Source of the DNA: Bacteroidota bacterium
GTDB taxonomy: Bacteria > Bacteroidota > Ignavibacteria > UBA10030 > UBA8401
Assembly: GCA_035506275.1 (NCBI GenBank)
Contig: DATJPT010000008.1
Location: 1-64,000 of the forward strand
Length of the DNA stretch: 64,000 bases
Direction: 5' to 3'
A program made the translations under genes and the position numbers. Shown one piece after another: positions 7,574 to 16,277 of the stretch; the first letter of the stretch is position 1, and each line of letters begins with the position of its first letter. The notes beneath the pieces were generated by a model. It searched no databases. It worked only from the letters and a program-made list of their open reading frames with translations, and was not told the DNA's origin.

Positions 7574-9247
7574 TTACGCCGTCACACCCGCTTTTGCCTT
7601 CATCACCATCCCTTTGGTTCCGATCTTCGGGTAGGTGAGCCCCTTAAAGCCGTCGACCTTTTGCGCAATATCGGCAAAGACTTCGTCGGATGAATTGTAT
7701 TTGAATTTCGCTCCCATCAACGCAGCAAGGATCGTAATGATTTTCCACGAAGGGCGCGCATCGCGGCGCGGCCCTTTTCCCCAGCTGTCGTTCGGGGCAG
7801 CAAATCGATCCCACCTGCTCATTTCAAATCCATCGAGGGCCCGGTCCTGTTCAAGCGTTGTGACGGCGGGACGAATACGCTGAACACGTTCCTGGAAATT
7901 TGTCACTGTCCCGTTTTTTTCCGCATACGTCGAGCTTGCGAGGACAACATCGGCGAAATCGGTTGTCGCCGACTTATTTGAAGCGTGAACCGCGAAGAAC
8001 TCAAGCTTGGAGAGCGCGTCCGCGACATCAGGGCTCATCGCGATATTGTCTTCCAGGGCATACAGCGCTTTGATTTTTCCTTCTTTGACCGCCTGAATGA
8101 TCTCCTGGAATGCCATCCCTCCTTCCGCCGGAGCGACGCCGACTGCTTTTGCACCCGTGCTGTTCGGTGTCTTGTCGGCCCGGATCAAGATATTGTCTTC
8201 ATCCCCTTCAACAATGTGGCGCATGAAATCGACGTTCTTGGTTCCCAATACTTCCTTTGCCAGCCGCTGTACAGCGAAATTATCCTCGTTGGTCGCAAAG
8301 GCCGAACCGAGAACGGCGATCTCCGATTTCTTAAACGACTTCAACTCCGAAGCAACTTTTGCGATCGCTTCATCCCAATCGACGTCAACAAGGCCAGCGT
8401 CTCTTCGTACCATCGGAGCCTTGATGCGTGTGTCCGCGTTGACGGATTTGAATGTTTCCATCCTTCCATGGTCGCACATCCAATAGCTGTTGACATCTTC
8501 ATTGCGTCGTGGTGTAAGGCGGAGAATCTCGTTGTTGCGTACACCGATCTCAATATTGCATCCACGCGCGCAACCCTGACAGACGCTATCCGTGAACGAC
8601 ATTTCCCATACCCGGGATCTGAATCTGAAATCGCGATTCGTCAGCGCGCCGACCGGGCAGATGTCCACGACGTTCATCGAATACGGGTTGTCGAGTTTCT
8701 CGCCGGGGAACGTTTCAATGACGGTGTGATCCCCCCGCTCCACAAATTGAAGCTGGTGAACCCCTGCGACCTCATCGCAAAACCGAATGCACCGGGAACA
8801 AAGAATGCATCGCTCGGCATCGAACATGACCCGCGGACCGATCTCAACGCGCTTCGGTTTGTGAACTTTATCTTCCTGAAACCTGCTGAAACCTGCGCTG
8901 TGTTTGTACGCATAATCCTGAAGCTTGCATTCCCCCGCTTCATCGCAGATCGGACAATCAAGAGGGTGATTGATCAGCAAGAATTCCATGACCGCGTTCC
9001 GCGCGTGAAGGACGCGTTCATTGTTCGTATGAACAACCATCCCGTCCGCGACCTGCGTCGAACAGGCGATGGCAAGCTTCGGCATTTTCTCCACCTCGAC
9101 AAGACACATACGGCAATTCCCGGACACCGAGAGTTTCGGATGCCAGCAGAAGTGCGGAATGGAAATGCCGTTTTCACGAGCCGCCTCAATGATCGTCCGC
9201 TTGTTGTCAACCTCGAATTGATTTCCGTCGATTGTTATTTTTGCCAT
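7574..9247 (-). CDS. nuoG: NADH-quinone oxidoreductase subunit G (short form)
   Basis: 557 residues. An N-terminal [2Fe-2S] ferredoxin domain (HFCWHPKLSVSGNCRMC) is followed by the His-Cys cluster region (HPLDCPICDEAGECKLQ) and the two-cluster segment CILCSRCIRFC. A molybdopterin-type 4Fe-4S domain start (CQGCARGC..CDHGR) leads into a reduced molybdopterin-like domain. Many NuoG proteins are 700-900 residues, so the C-terminal part is shortened. The frame is intact to its stop. The start is 20 bases after the end of the aminotransferase gene. Confidence 0.93.
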   Translation of the reverse strand: MAKITIDGNQFEVDNKRTIIEAARENGISIPHFCWHPKLSVSGNCRMCLVEVEKMPKLAIACSTQVADGMVVHTNNERVLHARNAVMEFLLINHPLDCPICDEAGECKLQDYAYKHSAGFSRFQEDKVHKPKRVEIGPRVMFDAERCILCSRCIRFCDEVAGVHQLQFVERGDHTVIETFPGEKLDNPYSMNVVDICPVGALTNRDFRFRSRVWEMSFTDSVCQGCARGCNIEIGVRNNEILRLTPRRNEDVNSYWMCDHGRMETFKSVNADTRIKAPMVRRDAGLVDVDWDEAIAKVASELKSFKKSEIAVLGSAFATNEDNFAVQRLAKEVLGTKNVDFMRHIVEGDEDNILIRADKTPNSTGAKAVGVAPAEGGMAFQEIIQAVKEGKIKALYALEDNIAMSPDVADALSKLEFFAVHASNKSATTDFADVVLASSTYAEKNGTVTNFQERVQRIRPAVTTLEQDRALDGFEMSRWDRFAAPNDSWGKGPRRDARPSWKIITILAALMGAKFKYNSSDEVFADIAQKVDGFKGLTYPKIGTKGMVMKAKAGVTA

Positions 9248-9267
9248 AGACCTGAACGTTTAATCCG

Positions 9268-10716
9268 TTAAGAAACAACTTTTTCTTCGGCGCGGGATAT
9301 TCTCTCGCAATACGATTCGTGAAACTCCTTCAACCTGATGACAACCTGCTCGATCTCTTCCTTCGGCGGGAGAAAGGTCGTTCTGAAATGGAGCGTGCCG
9401 GAGACCTGACCGAATCCCGATCCGGGCACGACACAGATGCCGGTCTCTTCGAGGAGCGCCAGGCAGTATTCCGTGTCCCGTTTTGCCTCGTATTCCCGCC
9501 TTTGTTCCTCCGACATTGACTGCACATCGACATGAGGCTCGGGGGGGAGCTCAAATTTGACGAACGCATACATCGCACCGTCAGGAATTGTCACCGACAT
9601 TCCTCTGATGTTGTTGATCCGGGTCCCAAGCAATTCAGCCTTCGACTTCAACTCGGCGTACACCGAATTCAATTCGTTACGATACTGTTCGTAACTTTCT
9701 TCTCCTTTGCGGGGAGGAGAAACCATGACGTAGGTTGCGATCTGCCCCGGCACATTGGCGCACAAACTGATCGACTGCAGCTTGATCAATTCGGCCATCA
9801 CATCGTCGGGAATATTCCTGAACTCGGCATATCCACCGCGATGGCCGCACTCTCCCAGCAATCCCTTTGAGATCGAATGAAAGCTGAAAAGAGAAATATC
9901 GTTCTCGCCAAGGTCGTGCATGACTTTTGCGAAAGAATAAAACTTGCACCCTTTTCCGTACACATTTTCCTGATAGACCTCGTCGGCCAGGATCGAGAGA
10001 CGATGCTTGCGCGCAAAGCCGATGATCATCCTGATGTTGTCGTATGAGAGAACGGAGCCCGTCGGGTTTCCGGGATTGATCACTGCAATGGCGACCGGAT
10101 GAGTGCCAGACCGCATTGCCTCTGTTATGCTTTCCGTCAAGGCTTTCTCATTTAGCTGCCATCGATTCTCTTCATCAAGATAGTAGCCGATTTGCTTGCC
10201 GCCGTACAATGCAATGGTCGCGCTATACAGGGGGTATTGAGGGATCGGAATCATCACCCCGTCATTCGGGCTCCTGAGAAGCGCAAGAAGCGCGGACTGA
10301 ACTCCCTTGCTTGCTCCGTCCGTCAAAATGATGTGATCTTTGTCGGAAAGAATTCCGTCCCGCCGCTGAATGAATTCGGCGACGGCATTTCGAATGAACG
10401 GAATTCCCGCACTTTGCGTGTATGCGCCCGTGCCGGACGGATGCCGGGAAAGAATTGATCTGGCTTTCACCAGAACGTCGGCGGGATAAAGCCGGGCAGC
10501 TTCATTGTTGTCCAGCAATTCCGGATATTCAACGAGGCTGAGAATTTGACGAAGGTAGGTCAACGGCTTTTGTTTCAGCGCTTGCGGGTTTCCGATATTG
10601 CAATAAATGATCTTCTTCCCCTGCTCTTCCAATTGCTGAGCGCGGGAGACTATCGGTCCGCGGACGGCATATTCCGCCGACAACAAATCTGCATTCAAAT
10701 CCCGGATCGAAATCAT
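9268..10716 (-). CDS. Alanine-aminotransferase-like PLP enzyme
   Basis: 482 residues, fold-type I aminotransferase. It has the substrate and cofactor segment NPGNPTG (214-220) and the PLP lysine in SFHSISKGLLGECGHRGGY (K284). The N-terminus (YCNIGNPQALKQKPLTYLRQ) and length match the eukaryote-like alanine or glutamate-pyruvate transaminase group rather than AspC. Predicted reaction: alanine plus 2-oxoglutarate to pyruvate plus glutamate. It lies between the M16 peptidase and nuoG on the same strand (26- and 20-base gaps), probably in one transcript. The link to complex I looks positional. Confidence 0.88.
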   Translation of the reverse strand: MISIRDLNADLLSAEYAVRGPIVSRAQQLEEQGKKIIYCNIGNPQALKQKPLTYLRQILSLVEYPELLDNNEAARLYPADVLVKARSILSRHPSGTGAYTQSAGIPFIRNAVAEFIQRRDGILSDKDHIILTDGASKGVQSALLALLRSPNDGVMIPIPQYPLYSATIALYGGKQIGYYLDEENRWQLNEKALTESITEAMRSGTHPVAIAVINPGNPTGSVLSYDNIRMIIGFARKHRLSILADEVYQENVYGKGCKFYSFAKVMHDLGENDISLFSFHSISKGLLGECGHRGGYAEFRNIPDDVMAELIKLQSISLCANVPGQIATYVMVSPPRKGEESYEQYRNELNSVYAELKSKAELLGTRINNIRGMSVTIPDGAMYAFVKFELPPEPHVDVQSMSEEQRREYEAKRDTEYCLALLEETGICVVPGSGFGQVSGTLHFRTTFLPPKEEIEQVVIRLKEFHESYCERISRAEEKVVS

Positions 10717-10741
10717 TCTGACCGTCTCGAAACAAAAAAAC

Positions 10742-12016
10742 CTAGTTAGCCGCCGGTGAAAAAATTATTGTCGAAAACGAATCTTCCTTCAAGAGAAGCT
10801 GTGCAACGTCGGTGACATCACCCACATTTACCGAATCGATCTCCTTTGAGATCGTTTCCAGATCGGTAAACTCTCCAAAATACAATTCTCCCGTTCCCAA
10901 TCGCATCATCCGAGCCGACGTGCTTTCAAGCCCGAGCAGCATGCTTCCTTTCAGCTGCGCTTTGGTTCGCTGCAATTCGGCCTTGGAAATCGGCTTGGTT
11001 CTCAGGGAATGCAATTCCGCGAAGACCAAATCAAGAGATTGCTGAACGTGCTTCTTGTCTGTCCCTAAATACACTCCGAACGAGCCCGTATCCCGCAGCA
11101 TATTCAGAAACGAATAGACCGTATACGCAAACCCATACCGTTCGCGGATATTCTGGAAAAGCCGTGAACTCATGCCGTCGCCGAGGAGCGTATTCATCAC
11201 AAGTGACGGAAAGCGGTTCTTACTGTGGACGCTGAACCCGATAGTGCCGGTGCAAACGTGCGCCTGCTGGATCGGCTTTTCAAATTCTTGTGTTTGTTTC
11301 TTGGTCCGTGTCAATTTCGACCGGACCGCCCTCCCCGAGGATTTCCGATGAAGTCTGAAATATTTTTCAATGAGTTCGACGAACTTCTCGTGGGGAATAT
11401 TCCCGGCAGCCGCAACGACGATGTTGTCGGCAGTATAGCGATCCCGCACATAACCGATGAGATCTTTTCTCCCGAATAATGAGACATTCTTCGCTGAGCC
11501 CAGGACAGGAAACCGAAGCGTATGCCCGGAATAGATATTCGTTTCAAAATAATCGTGGATCAGGTCGTCGGGATCGTCCTCCGCATTTTTTAATTCCTCC
11601 AGCACGACAAGCTTTTCTTTTTCGATCTCCTTCTCAGGAAACAGCGGAAACTGCACAAGGTCGGACAGGACGTCGACGGCGAGTTCCGTAAACTCATCGA
11701 GCACTCTGGCATAGTAACAGGTGTGCTCTTTGGTCGTAAACGCGTTCAGGTAGCCGCCGACCGATTCTAGGCTGCGGGCAATTTGTTGCGTCGACCGGTG
11801 TTCCGTCCCCTTGAACACCATGTGCTCGAGAAAATGGGAGATCCCGTTGGTCGATTCGGTTTCGTTTTGGGAGCCGGTGTCGATCCAGATACCGATGGAA
11901 ACAGATTTTACGTGGGGAATTTCCTCGCTGACAATCCTTATGCCGTTGGGGAGAACAGTCTTTTGATACGTCGCAGAGATCTCTTTTGAAGGGATTTTGT
12001 GGATTCGATTCGGCAT
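10742..12016 (-). CDS. M16 family zinc peptidase (processing-peptidase type)
   Basis: 424 residues. The inverted zinc motif HFLEH (H61, E64, H65) is followed by an acidic helix (EELKNAEDDPDDLIHDYF) that supplies the distal glutamate. A C-terminal inactive half (from about 180) ends in a beta-rich domain. This is the usual layout of mitochondrial-processing-peptidase-like bacterial enzymes such as YmxG/PqqL relatives. No signal peptide is seen, so a cytoplasmic location is likely. It is first in a minus-strand run with the aminotransferase and nuo genes. Confidence 0.92.
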   Translation of the reverse strand: MPNRIHKIPSKEISATYQKTVLPNGIRIVSEEIPHVKSVSIGIWIDTGSQNETESTNGISHFLEHMVFKGTEHRSTQQIARSLESVGGYLNAFTTKEHTCYYARVLDEFTELAVDVLSDLVQFPLFPEKEIEKEKLVVLEELKNAEDDPDDLIHDYFETNIYSGHTLRFPVLGSAKNVSLFGRKDLIGYVRDRYTADNIVVAAAGNIPHEKFVELIEKYFRLHRKSSGRAVRSKLTRTKKQTQEFEKPIQQAHVCTGTIGFSVHSKNRFPSLVMNTLLGDGMSSRLFQNIRERYGFAYTVYSFLNMLRDTGSFGVYLGTDKKHVQQSLDLVFAELHSLRTKPISKAELQRTKAQLKGSMLLGLESTSARMMRLGTGELYFGEFTDLETISKEIDSVNVGDVTDVAQLLLKEDSFSTIIFSPAAN

Positions 12017-12084
12017 TCGATTGTAACCATGGTGGAAGACGTAAAACTAACCAAATATAATCGGTTCCGCGGAGATAATCAACA

Positions 12085-12116
12085 CGGCCCGACACGCGAA
12101 CATTCGCGTCGGGCCG
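12085..12116. terminator. Strong GC-rich hairpin between BNR gene and M16 gene
   Basis: CGGCCCGAC at 12085-12093 pairs exactly with GTCGGGCCG at 12108-12116, and the loop adds further CGCGAA/TTCGCG pairing. It lies just past the 3' end of the minus-strand BNR-repeat gene, so it can end or protect that transcript. There is no strong T-tract. Confidence 0.6.
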
Positions 12117-12141
12117 TTGATGTCACAGTCGTTGGGTACGA

Positions 12142-13230
12142 TCAGACGACCGCAGTGCGAACTGAATAGATCGCCGGCAGCCAATCGGCCAACTGATGCC
12201 AGGAATCGCCTTCGTTCCTGCTGTAGAGAATTTGCCCGCCGCTCGTCCCGATGTAGACTCCGCTTGTATCGCAGGAATCGGCTCCCATCGCTTGACGATG
12301 AACGTGAGCGTACATGTTTTTCGTCGGCAGGCCTTTGGTCAGCTTCTTCCACCGCCCGCCCCGGTTCGTGCTGCGATAGACGCCGAATTTTCCGTCGACC
12401 GGTCCGCGGAACTCCGCCCCCTGTTCAGGAAGAACATAAATGGTGTCGGGATCATTGGGATGAACCTGAAGAGGAAAACCAAACCGGGATGGAAGTCCTT
12501 CGCTGATATCGATCCAGTTCCTGCCTTCGTTGTCGCTCCTGTACACGCCGCAATGATTCTGCTGGTAGAGAACGTTCGGCTTGGCAGGATGAAAATCAAG
12601 GTGATGCGTACATTGACCGACCTCAGGATATTTGTCGGGTTGAAAATCGGCCCGCACCCCCTTGTTTCTCGGTTCCCAGGTTGCTCCCCCGTCTTCACTG
12701 CAAAAAACCCCCGCAGCTGATATCCCAACGAACATTTTCTTCGAATCGTTCGGATCGATGCAGGTGCAATGGACCATGAGACCTCCCGCTCCGGGGTTCC
12801 ATTTTTGTCTCGTGGGGTGGTTGGTCAAACTTTGGATCTCTTTCCAATTTTTTCCGCCATCGTCGGAACGAAACAAAGCGCCGGGATCTACTCCGGCGTA
12901 AAGAACATTCGGCTCACTCGCTCGGCCGGGAGCAACGTGCCACGCGCGAGCAACAGCCTTGCCTGACTTTTCGTCGAACTTGATCCCCGATTCCGATTGC
13001 TGCCAGGTTTTTCCGAGGTCTTTGCTGATGTGAACGTTCGAACCCCACCAATACGAATTGACGCAGGCGTAGAGTGTCGGTTCGCCTCTCGTGTCAAGGA
13101 TGATCTCGTTGACATCTGCTCCTTTCAGAAGAGGTCCCTTCAAACTCCACTTCTTCCTCTTTTCATCGCTCGAATAAATAAATGCCCCTTTATGCGTTCC
13201 CACAAGCAGGTAAACCTTCTTCTTTGCCAT
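12142..13230 (-). CDS. BNR/Asp-box repeat protein (sialidase-like propeller)
   Basis: 362 residues. Several repeats of the S-x-D-x-G-x-x-W type are visible (STNRGGRWKK, SDNEGRNWID, SEDGGATWEP, SDDGGKNWKE, SKDLGKTWQQ), as expected of a BNR/VPS10-like beta-propeller. No signal peptide precedes MAKKKVYLLVGTHKGAF, so it is probably cytoplasmic. Related proteins are annotated as glycosyl hydrolases, but no sialidase catalytic residues can be pointed to. The function is unknown. It stands alone between hairpins and the membrane-protein gene. Confidence 0.8.
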   Translation of the reverse strand: MAKKKVYLLVGTHKGAFIYSSDEKRKKWSLKGPLLKGADVNEIILDTRGEPTLYACVNSYWWGSNVHISKDLGKTWQQSESGIKFDEKSGKAVARAWHVAPGRASEPNVLYAGVDPGALFRSDDGGKNWKEIQSLTNHPTRQKWNPGAGGLMVHCTCIDPNDSKKMFVGISAAGVFCSEDGGATWEPRNKGVRADFQPDKYPEVGQCTHHLDFHPAKPNVLYQQNHCGVYRSDNEGRNWIDISEGLPSRFGFPLQVHPNDPDTIYVLPEQGAEFRGPVDGKFGVYRSTNRGGRWKKLTKGLPTKNMYAHVHRQAMGADSCDTSGVYIGTSGGQILYSRNEGDSWHQLADWLPAIYSVRTAVV

Positions 13231-13304
13231 GCTGAACCTCCAAAAACTTTATTAGGATTTTGGTTTGGCAGAGCGTGCTACTGCGTCTTCACCAGGGGAA
13301 AAAA

Positions 13305-14087
13305 TTACGCCTGCGCTTCTTTCGATTCCTTGGCAAGCTGGTACCGCTCGCCGAGCCAGGCACCAAGGAGCGTTAGGAGAAATCCTTCAACAACTCCAAA
13401 AGCAATGTACCCTACCGGGACCGGCAATTGGATTCCGTATTGGATAAAGAGCCAATCTCCGATTACGGCGATCACGCCCGCAACGGCCGGTTCTTTTATC
13501 GTGACCCCCGGAGATTTGTAGCCGATGATGAAGCCGAGGATAACGAAGCTAACGGAGAATGCGACATGAATAAGGTTCAAATTGATGTTGAAGAGCGGGG
13601 CAAGAAGAAAAACGAACAGAACGTTAAGAACCAATCCGAGCGCGAGCCCGGCAAGAACCCATTTCCATTGAAAACCGACATCGTCTTTTGCTGTCCCGTC
13701 CTTCTTCTCAAAACTTCCCTGCAGCTTCTCTCCCATCCAGGCACCTGCCTGGGCAAGAATCCCGCTGAATACGAGGAGAAGGTACACCAGCGTTTTGCTC
13801 AGTCCTTCGCCGAGCGGGGTCGCGCCCAGAAGAAAGGCGAAGATGAACATCAAAATGAGTCCGGCAAAAAATGCTTCTTTGATGGTTATGCCGGGGGAAA
13901 AGTATCCCACAACCGCACCCGTCACCACGAAACCGATCAACAACACCAGCGATTGAATCGCCGTACTGTGAAACGTGGGAGCGACGATGAAAAACGACCC
14001 GCCGATAATGATAATGCCGGCGACGACTCCAATGATGACCCATTTCCACTGAGTCGGTGATGCAGTTTTCGTGACCTCATCTGACAT
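13305..14087 (-). CDS. Membrane protein with internal duplication
   Basis: 260 residues, about eight hydrophobic segments in two homologous halves. Each half starts with QWKWV and contains a GY(F/K)SPG(I/V)TIKE motif (about residues 63-73 and 189-199). Between the halves lies a charged linker (GSFEKKDGTAKDD). Two-fold pseudo-repeats of this type suggest an integral membrane bundle, but I do not recognise the family. It lies 24 bases from the uridine kinase gene. Confidence 0.75.
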   Translation of the reverse strand: MSDEVTKTASPTQWKWVIIGVVAGIIIIGGSFFIVAPTFHSTAIQSLVLLIGFVVTGAVVGYFSPGITIKEAFFAGLILMFIFAFLLGATPLGEGLSKTLVYLLLVFSGILAQAGAWMGEKLQGSFEKKDGTAKDDVGFQWKWVLAGLALGLVLNVLFVFLLAPLFNINLNLIHVAFSVSFVILGFIIGYKSPGVTIKEPAVAGVIAVIGDWLFIQYGIQLPVPVGYIAFGVVEGFLLTLLGAWLGERYQLAKESKEAQA

Positions 14088-14110
14088 AGGTTTCTCCTTG
14101 CATGAAATGT

Positions 14111-14746
14111 TTAAGAGGGATTGTGTTTATTTCGCAGCATTGTCTCTATTTTGACGGCGACCATATCGATTGCAACATGGTTATCTCCCCCGCGGGGGAC
14201 GATAATGTCCGCCCAGTGTTTGCTCGGCTCCACAAATTCGAGATGCATCGGCTTGACGGTGGAAACGTATTGGTTCATGACGGAATCGATCGACCGGCCC
14301 CGATCCATGATGTCGCGTCGAATGCGCCGCAACAGACGTTCATCGGCATCGGTATCGACGAAAATCTTGATGTCCATCAGGTCACGCAGCTCTTTATCGA
14401 CAAAAATCAGAATGCCTTCAATGATGATGATATCCTTTGGCGAAAGCCGGAGCGAATCCTTCATCCGGGAATGCGTCGTAAAGTTGTAGATCGGCTGGTC
14501 CACCGGAATTTCTCGTTTCAAATCACGAACGTGGCGGATTAAAAGCGACGTTTCAAGAGAATCCGGGTGGTCAAAGTTTATTTTTTCCGGCGTCAAACCA
14601 GGATAAGCGGAAATATCCTTGTAATACGAGTCGTGCTGGATAACGACAACTTTATCCTGTACTCGGAGCCGCTCCAGAACCTTCTGCGTCACAGTCGTTT
14701 TTCCCGAACCTGTGCCGCCGGCAATTCCGATAACGAGGTGATCCAT
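14111..14746 (-). CDS. udk: Uridine kinase
   Basis: About 211 residues from ATG at 14746. Walker A GIAGGTGSGKTT lies at the N-terminus, followed by QHDSYYKD (substrate-binding), INFDHPDSLE and DTDADERLLRRIRRDI, all typical of uridine/cytidine kinase in pyrimidine salvage. The frame is open further upstream to 14863. Those 39 codons are not family-like, and the first ones lie inside the transposon beyond its target duplication at 14803, so the short start is preferred. Before the insertion this gene faced the glycosyltransferase cluster across an intergenic region of only about 110 bases. Confidence 0.95.
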   Translation of the reverse strand: MDHLVIGIAGGTGSGKTTVTQKVLERLRVQDKVVVIQHDSYYKDISAYPGLTPEKINFDHPDSLETSLLIRHVRDLKREIPVDQPIYNFTTHSRMKDSLRLSPKDIIIIEGILIFVDKELRDLMDIKIFVDTDADERLLRRIRRDIMDRGRSIDSVMNQYVSTVKPMHLEFVEPSKHWADIIVPRGGDNHVAIDMVAVKIETMLRNKHNPS

Positions 14747-14802
14747 TGAAGTGTGGAAAGTTTTGGAAATATACTCGAATTCTGCTGTAGATGCAAGGCA
14801 AA

Positions 14803-14810
14803 CGCCGGTG
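14803..14810. repeat. Target site duplication, left copy
   Basis: CGCCGGTG directly abuts the left terminal inverted repeat. The identical eight bases occur at 18453-18460 directly after the right inverted repeat. Eight to nine base duplications are typical of IS1-family transposition. Confidence 0.92.
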
Positions 14811-14825
14811 GGTAGTGCCTGAATT
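14811..14825 (+). repeat. Left terminal inverted repeat
   Basis: GGTAGTGCCTGAATT, identical over 15 bases to the complement of 18438-18452. It begins with GG, as IS1-family ends do. A small hairpin (GGGAA/TTCCC, 14826-14842) follows directly inside the element. Confidence 0.92.
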
Positions 14826-14959
14826 GGGAATACGTTGTTCCCTGTATTTTCGCGGTTAGCCATTGACTTTGATTTTCCTACCGATTTTACCTACCTTTGA
14901 ATCGGGGTTGGGGGATTCCCACCTCTTAAAACTTCCCATCTCAAGCTACTGGAGGATTT

Positions 14960-15277
14960 ATGCCATTGCTTTCAATTACCGCTTCTTTTGCTGGCCCAAG
15001 GAATAATTTCGAGCACTATTTTCATACTACGTTTGGCGAAAAAAATATAACTTGGCTCGATATGAACAGCTACTTGCTATTTACGGATAAATCGCCCGCA
15101 GAGGTTCTAAAAAAGATGGTAGACGACAAGGCAATAGACTTAACCGTAGATACGGCAAGTATATTTACACTTTCTCTCCCGTTTGAGCTATCAACCCTTC
15201 CAAGGTCGATTGATCGCCACCTATTGCAGAGTCGTATTTATCGTACTCTAACAGACGAGCTTCTTCAAAAGAAATAG
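14960..15277 (+). CDS. Hypothetical passenger protein
   Basis: 105 residues, with GGAGG about 10 bases before the ATG. No signal peptide, membrane segment or known motif is visible. The C-terminal half (IFTLSLPFELSTLPRSIDR) is moderately hydrophobic. It is the first gene inside the left end of the IS1-like transposon. Its 3' end overlaps, in antisense, a weaker candidate gene at 15165-15425. I do not recognise the family. Confidence 0.6.
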   Translation: MPLLSITASFAGPRNNFEHYFHTTFGEKNITWLDMNSYLLFTDKSPAEVLKKMVDDKAIDLTVDTASIFTLSLPFELSTLPRSIDRHLLQSRIYRTLTDELLQKK

Positions 15278-15425
15278 ATGGGGAGAACTGCGAGACTACA
15301 GAAGCCTGTCCGCGCATATTAGACTCAAATTGGCACACAATCTTTAGAAGCCAGCGCATTCTCCCCATACGCTCCGATGGAATATCGCTGACAAGAAAGA
15401 CACCGTTTTTCTCAATTACTATCAT
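15165..15425 (-). CDS. Candidate small hypothetical protein, antisense overlap
   Basis: An 86-residue frame starting MIVIEKNGVFLVSDIP, overlapping the 3' end of the plus-strand gene at 14960-15277 by 113 bases. The non-overlapping first 50 residues look protein-like (RMGRMRWLLKIVCQFES). The ribosome site is weak. Either or both of the two overlapping frames may be real. The overlap and the lack of a known family keep confidence low. Confidence 0.35.
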   Translation of the reverse strand: MIVIEKNGVFLVSDIPSERMGRMRWLLKIVCQFESNMRGQASVVSQFSPSISFEEARLLEYDKYDSAIGGDQSTLEGLIAQTGEKV

Positions 15426-15447
15426 GCCTAAAAATAACCGCTAACAC

Positions 15448-15906
15448 ATGGCAAAGCAATCTAAAGGTGGGGTAACCACAAGGAAGCCGGTTTTTGAAGA
15501 AGATGAGAACGTGAGGAATGCCACGAAGAATATTATGAATCAGGTAAGAACATCTCGTCTATTGGAGGACAATTACTCTGATTATTTAGAGAAGGTTTTG
15601 TCTTATTGGGTAACAGAGTATTACTCAATCATATTCCCGCTTATCTCATATGGAACGCTCAAATTTGTTTACAAAGATGGAAAGAGTATGATTGAGTTTA
15701 CGGAGAAAGAAATTGTTAGGATTGCTAAACAGAAATACACAAAGAAACATTTTCAAGAAGTAGATAGGCTAATTAAGAAGGGCTACAAGACGGAAAAAGC
15801 ATACCAAGAGGTAGCAGACAAATATACCTTCTCAAGCTGGGAGGGTTTTGGAAAACAGTATCAGAAGCGGTATTTAGACAAGAAAATAACCCCTAAAAAG
15901 AAATAG
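15448..15906 (+). CDS. Hypothetical lysine-rich passenger protein
   Basis: 152 residues, strongly basic (ends KKITPKKK) and predicted mostly helical. A moderately hydrophobic stretch (YWVTEYYSIIFPLISYGTL, about 51-69) is not a clear membrane helix. No known motif. The stop codon abuts a block of 22-base repeats, so its 3' end is tied to that noncoding structure. No good ribosome site is seen at this ATG. A DNA- or RNA-binding role is only a guess from charge. Confidence 0.6.
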   Translation: MAKQSKGGVTTRKPVFEEDENVRNATKNIMNQVRTSRLLEDNYSDYLEKVLSYWVTEYYSIIFPLISYGTLKFVYKDGKSMIEFTEKEIVRIAKQKYTKKHFQEVDRLIKKGYKTEKAYQEVADKYTFSSWEGFGKQYQKRYLDKKITPKKK

Positions 15907-15990
15907 CGGAACAGTACTTCCGCTATACCCGAACAGTAGTTCCGCTCAAACCGAATAGTTGTTCCGATCTACAGAACAGCACTTCCTTCC
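15906..15990. repeat. Four iteron-like 21-22 base direct repeats
   Basis: Units begin at 15909, 15931, 15953 and 15974 with the core GAACAGTANTTCC (the third and fourth diverge: GAATAGTTGTTCC, GAACAGCACTTCC). Each unit is also a small dyad; the first is the perfect GCGGAA-CAGTAC-TTCCGC (15906-15923). Spacing is close to two helical turns. Such arrays bind replication initiators, transposases or repressors. No spacer sequences are present, so it is not a CRISPR. Confidence 0.75.
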
Positions 15991-16277
15991 TATTTTTCGA
16001 TTCCAGAAGTATCTTGTAAATGCAAAAGGGCAACCCCCTTTGGGAATTGCCCTTGAGCAAAGTCAACTGATTTTTCCACTATCAGAAGATGGGTCAAGCA
16101 TCTTCAGAAACGGAGGTGAATATGTTTTACCGAGTTTTCCCTGGCACTACTCACAAAGCCAGGGACATACCATAGCTCCGTACCCCAAAAAGGTACGGTT
16201 AATTTCACCCAATAGTCAAGGGCAAACAAAGATAAAATAATACTTGACAATTGATACAGTATGTATTATATTGCACC
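15907..16277. other. Structured noncoding segment within the transposon
   Basis: 371 bases without a credible gene. After the iteron-like repeats come four perfect hairpins: 16026-16054 (AAGGGCAA/TTGCCCTT), 16085-16105 (GAAGATG/CATCTTC), 16138-16165 (TCCCTGGC/GCCAGGGA) and 16178-16198 (CCGTACC/GGTACGG). A strong promoter for the HTH gene closes the segment at 16244-16272. Four perfect 7-8 bp stems within 175 bases suggest a folded RNA or single-strand DNA signals rather than chance. None has a strong T-tract in the plus direction. Confidence 0.6.
16244..16272 (+). promoter_or_regulatory. Sigma-70-type promoter of the HTH gene
   Basis: TTGACA (16244-16249), a 17-base spacer and TATATT (16267-16272). 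The expected transcription start (about 16279) falls on the ATG at 16278, so the message would be leaderless, or translation may start at the second ATG (16287). Confidence 0.8.

Noticed and set aside
7985-9271. 428-codon plus-strand frame opposite nuoG
   Set aside because: Antisense shadow of nuoG; no ribosome site and no recognisable domain.
14747-14863. 39-codon N-terminal extension of uridine kinase
   Set aside because: Not family-like, and its first half lies inside the transposon beyond the target duplication.
15906-15990. CRISPR-like array
   Set aside because: Repeats follow each other with no unique spacers and are too diverged; iteron-like is the better reading.
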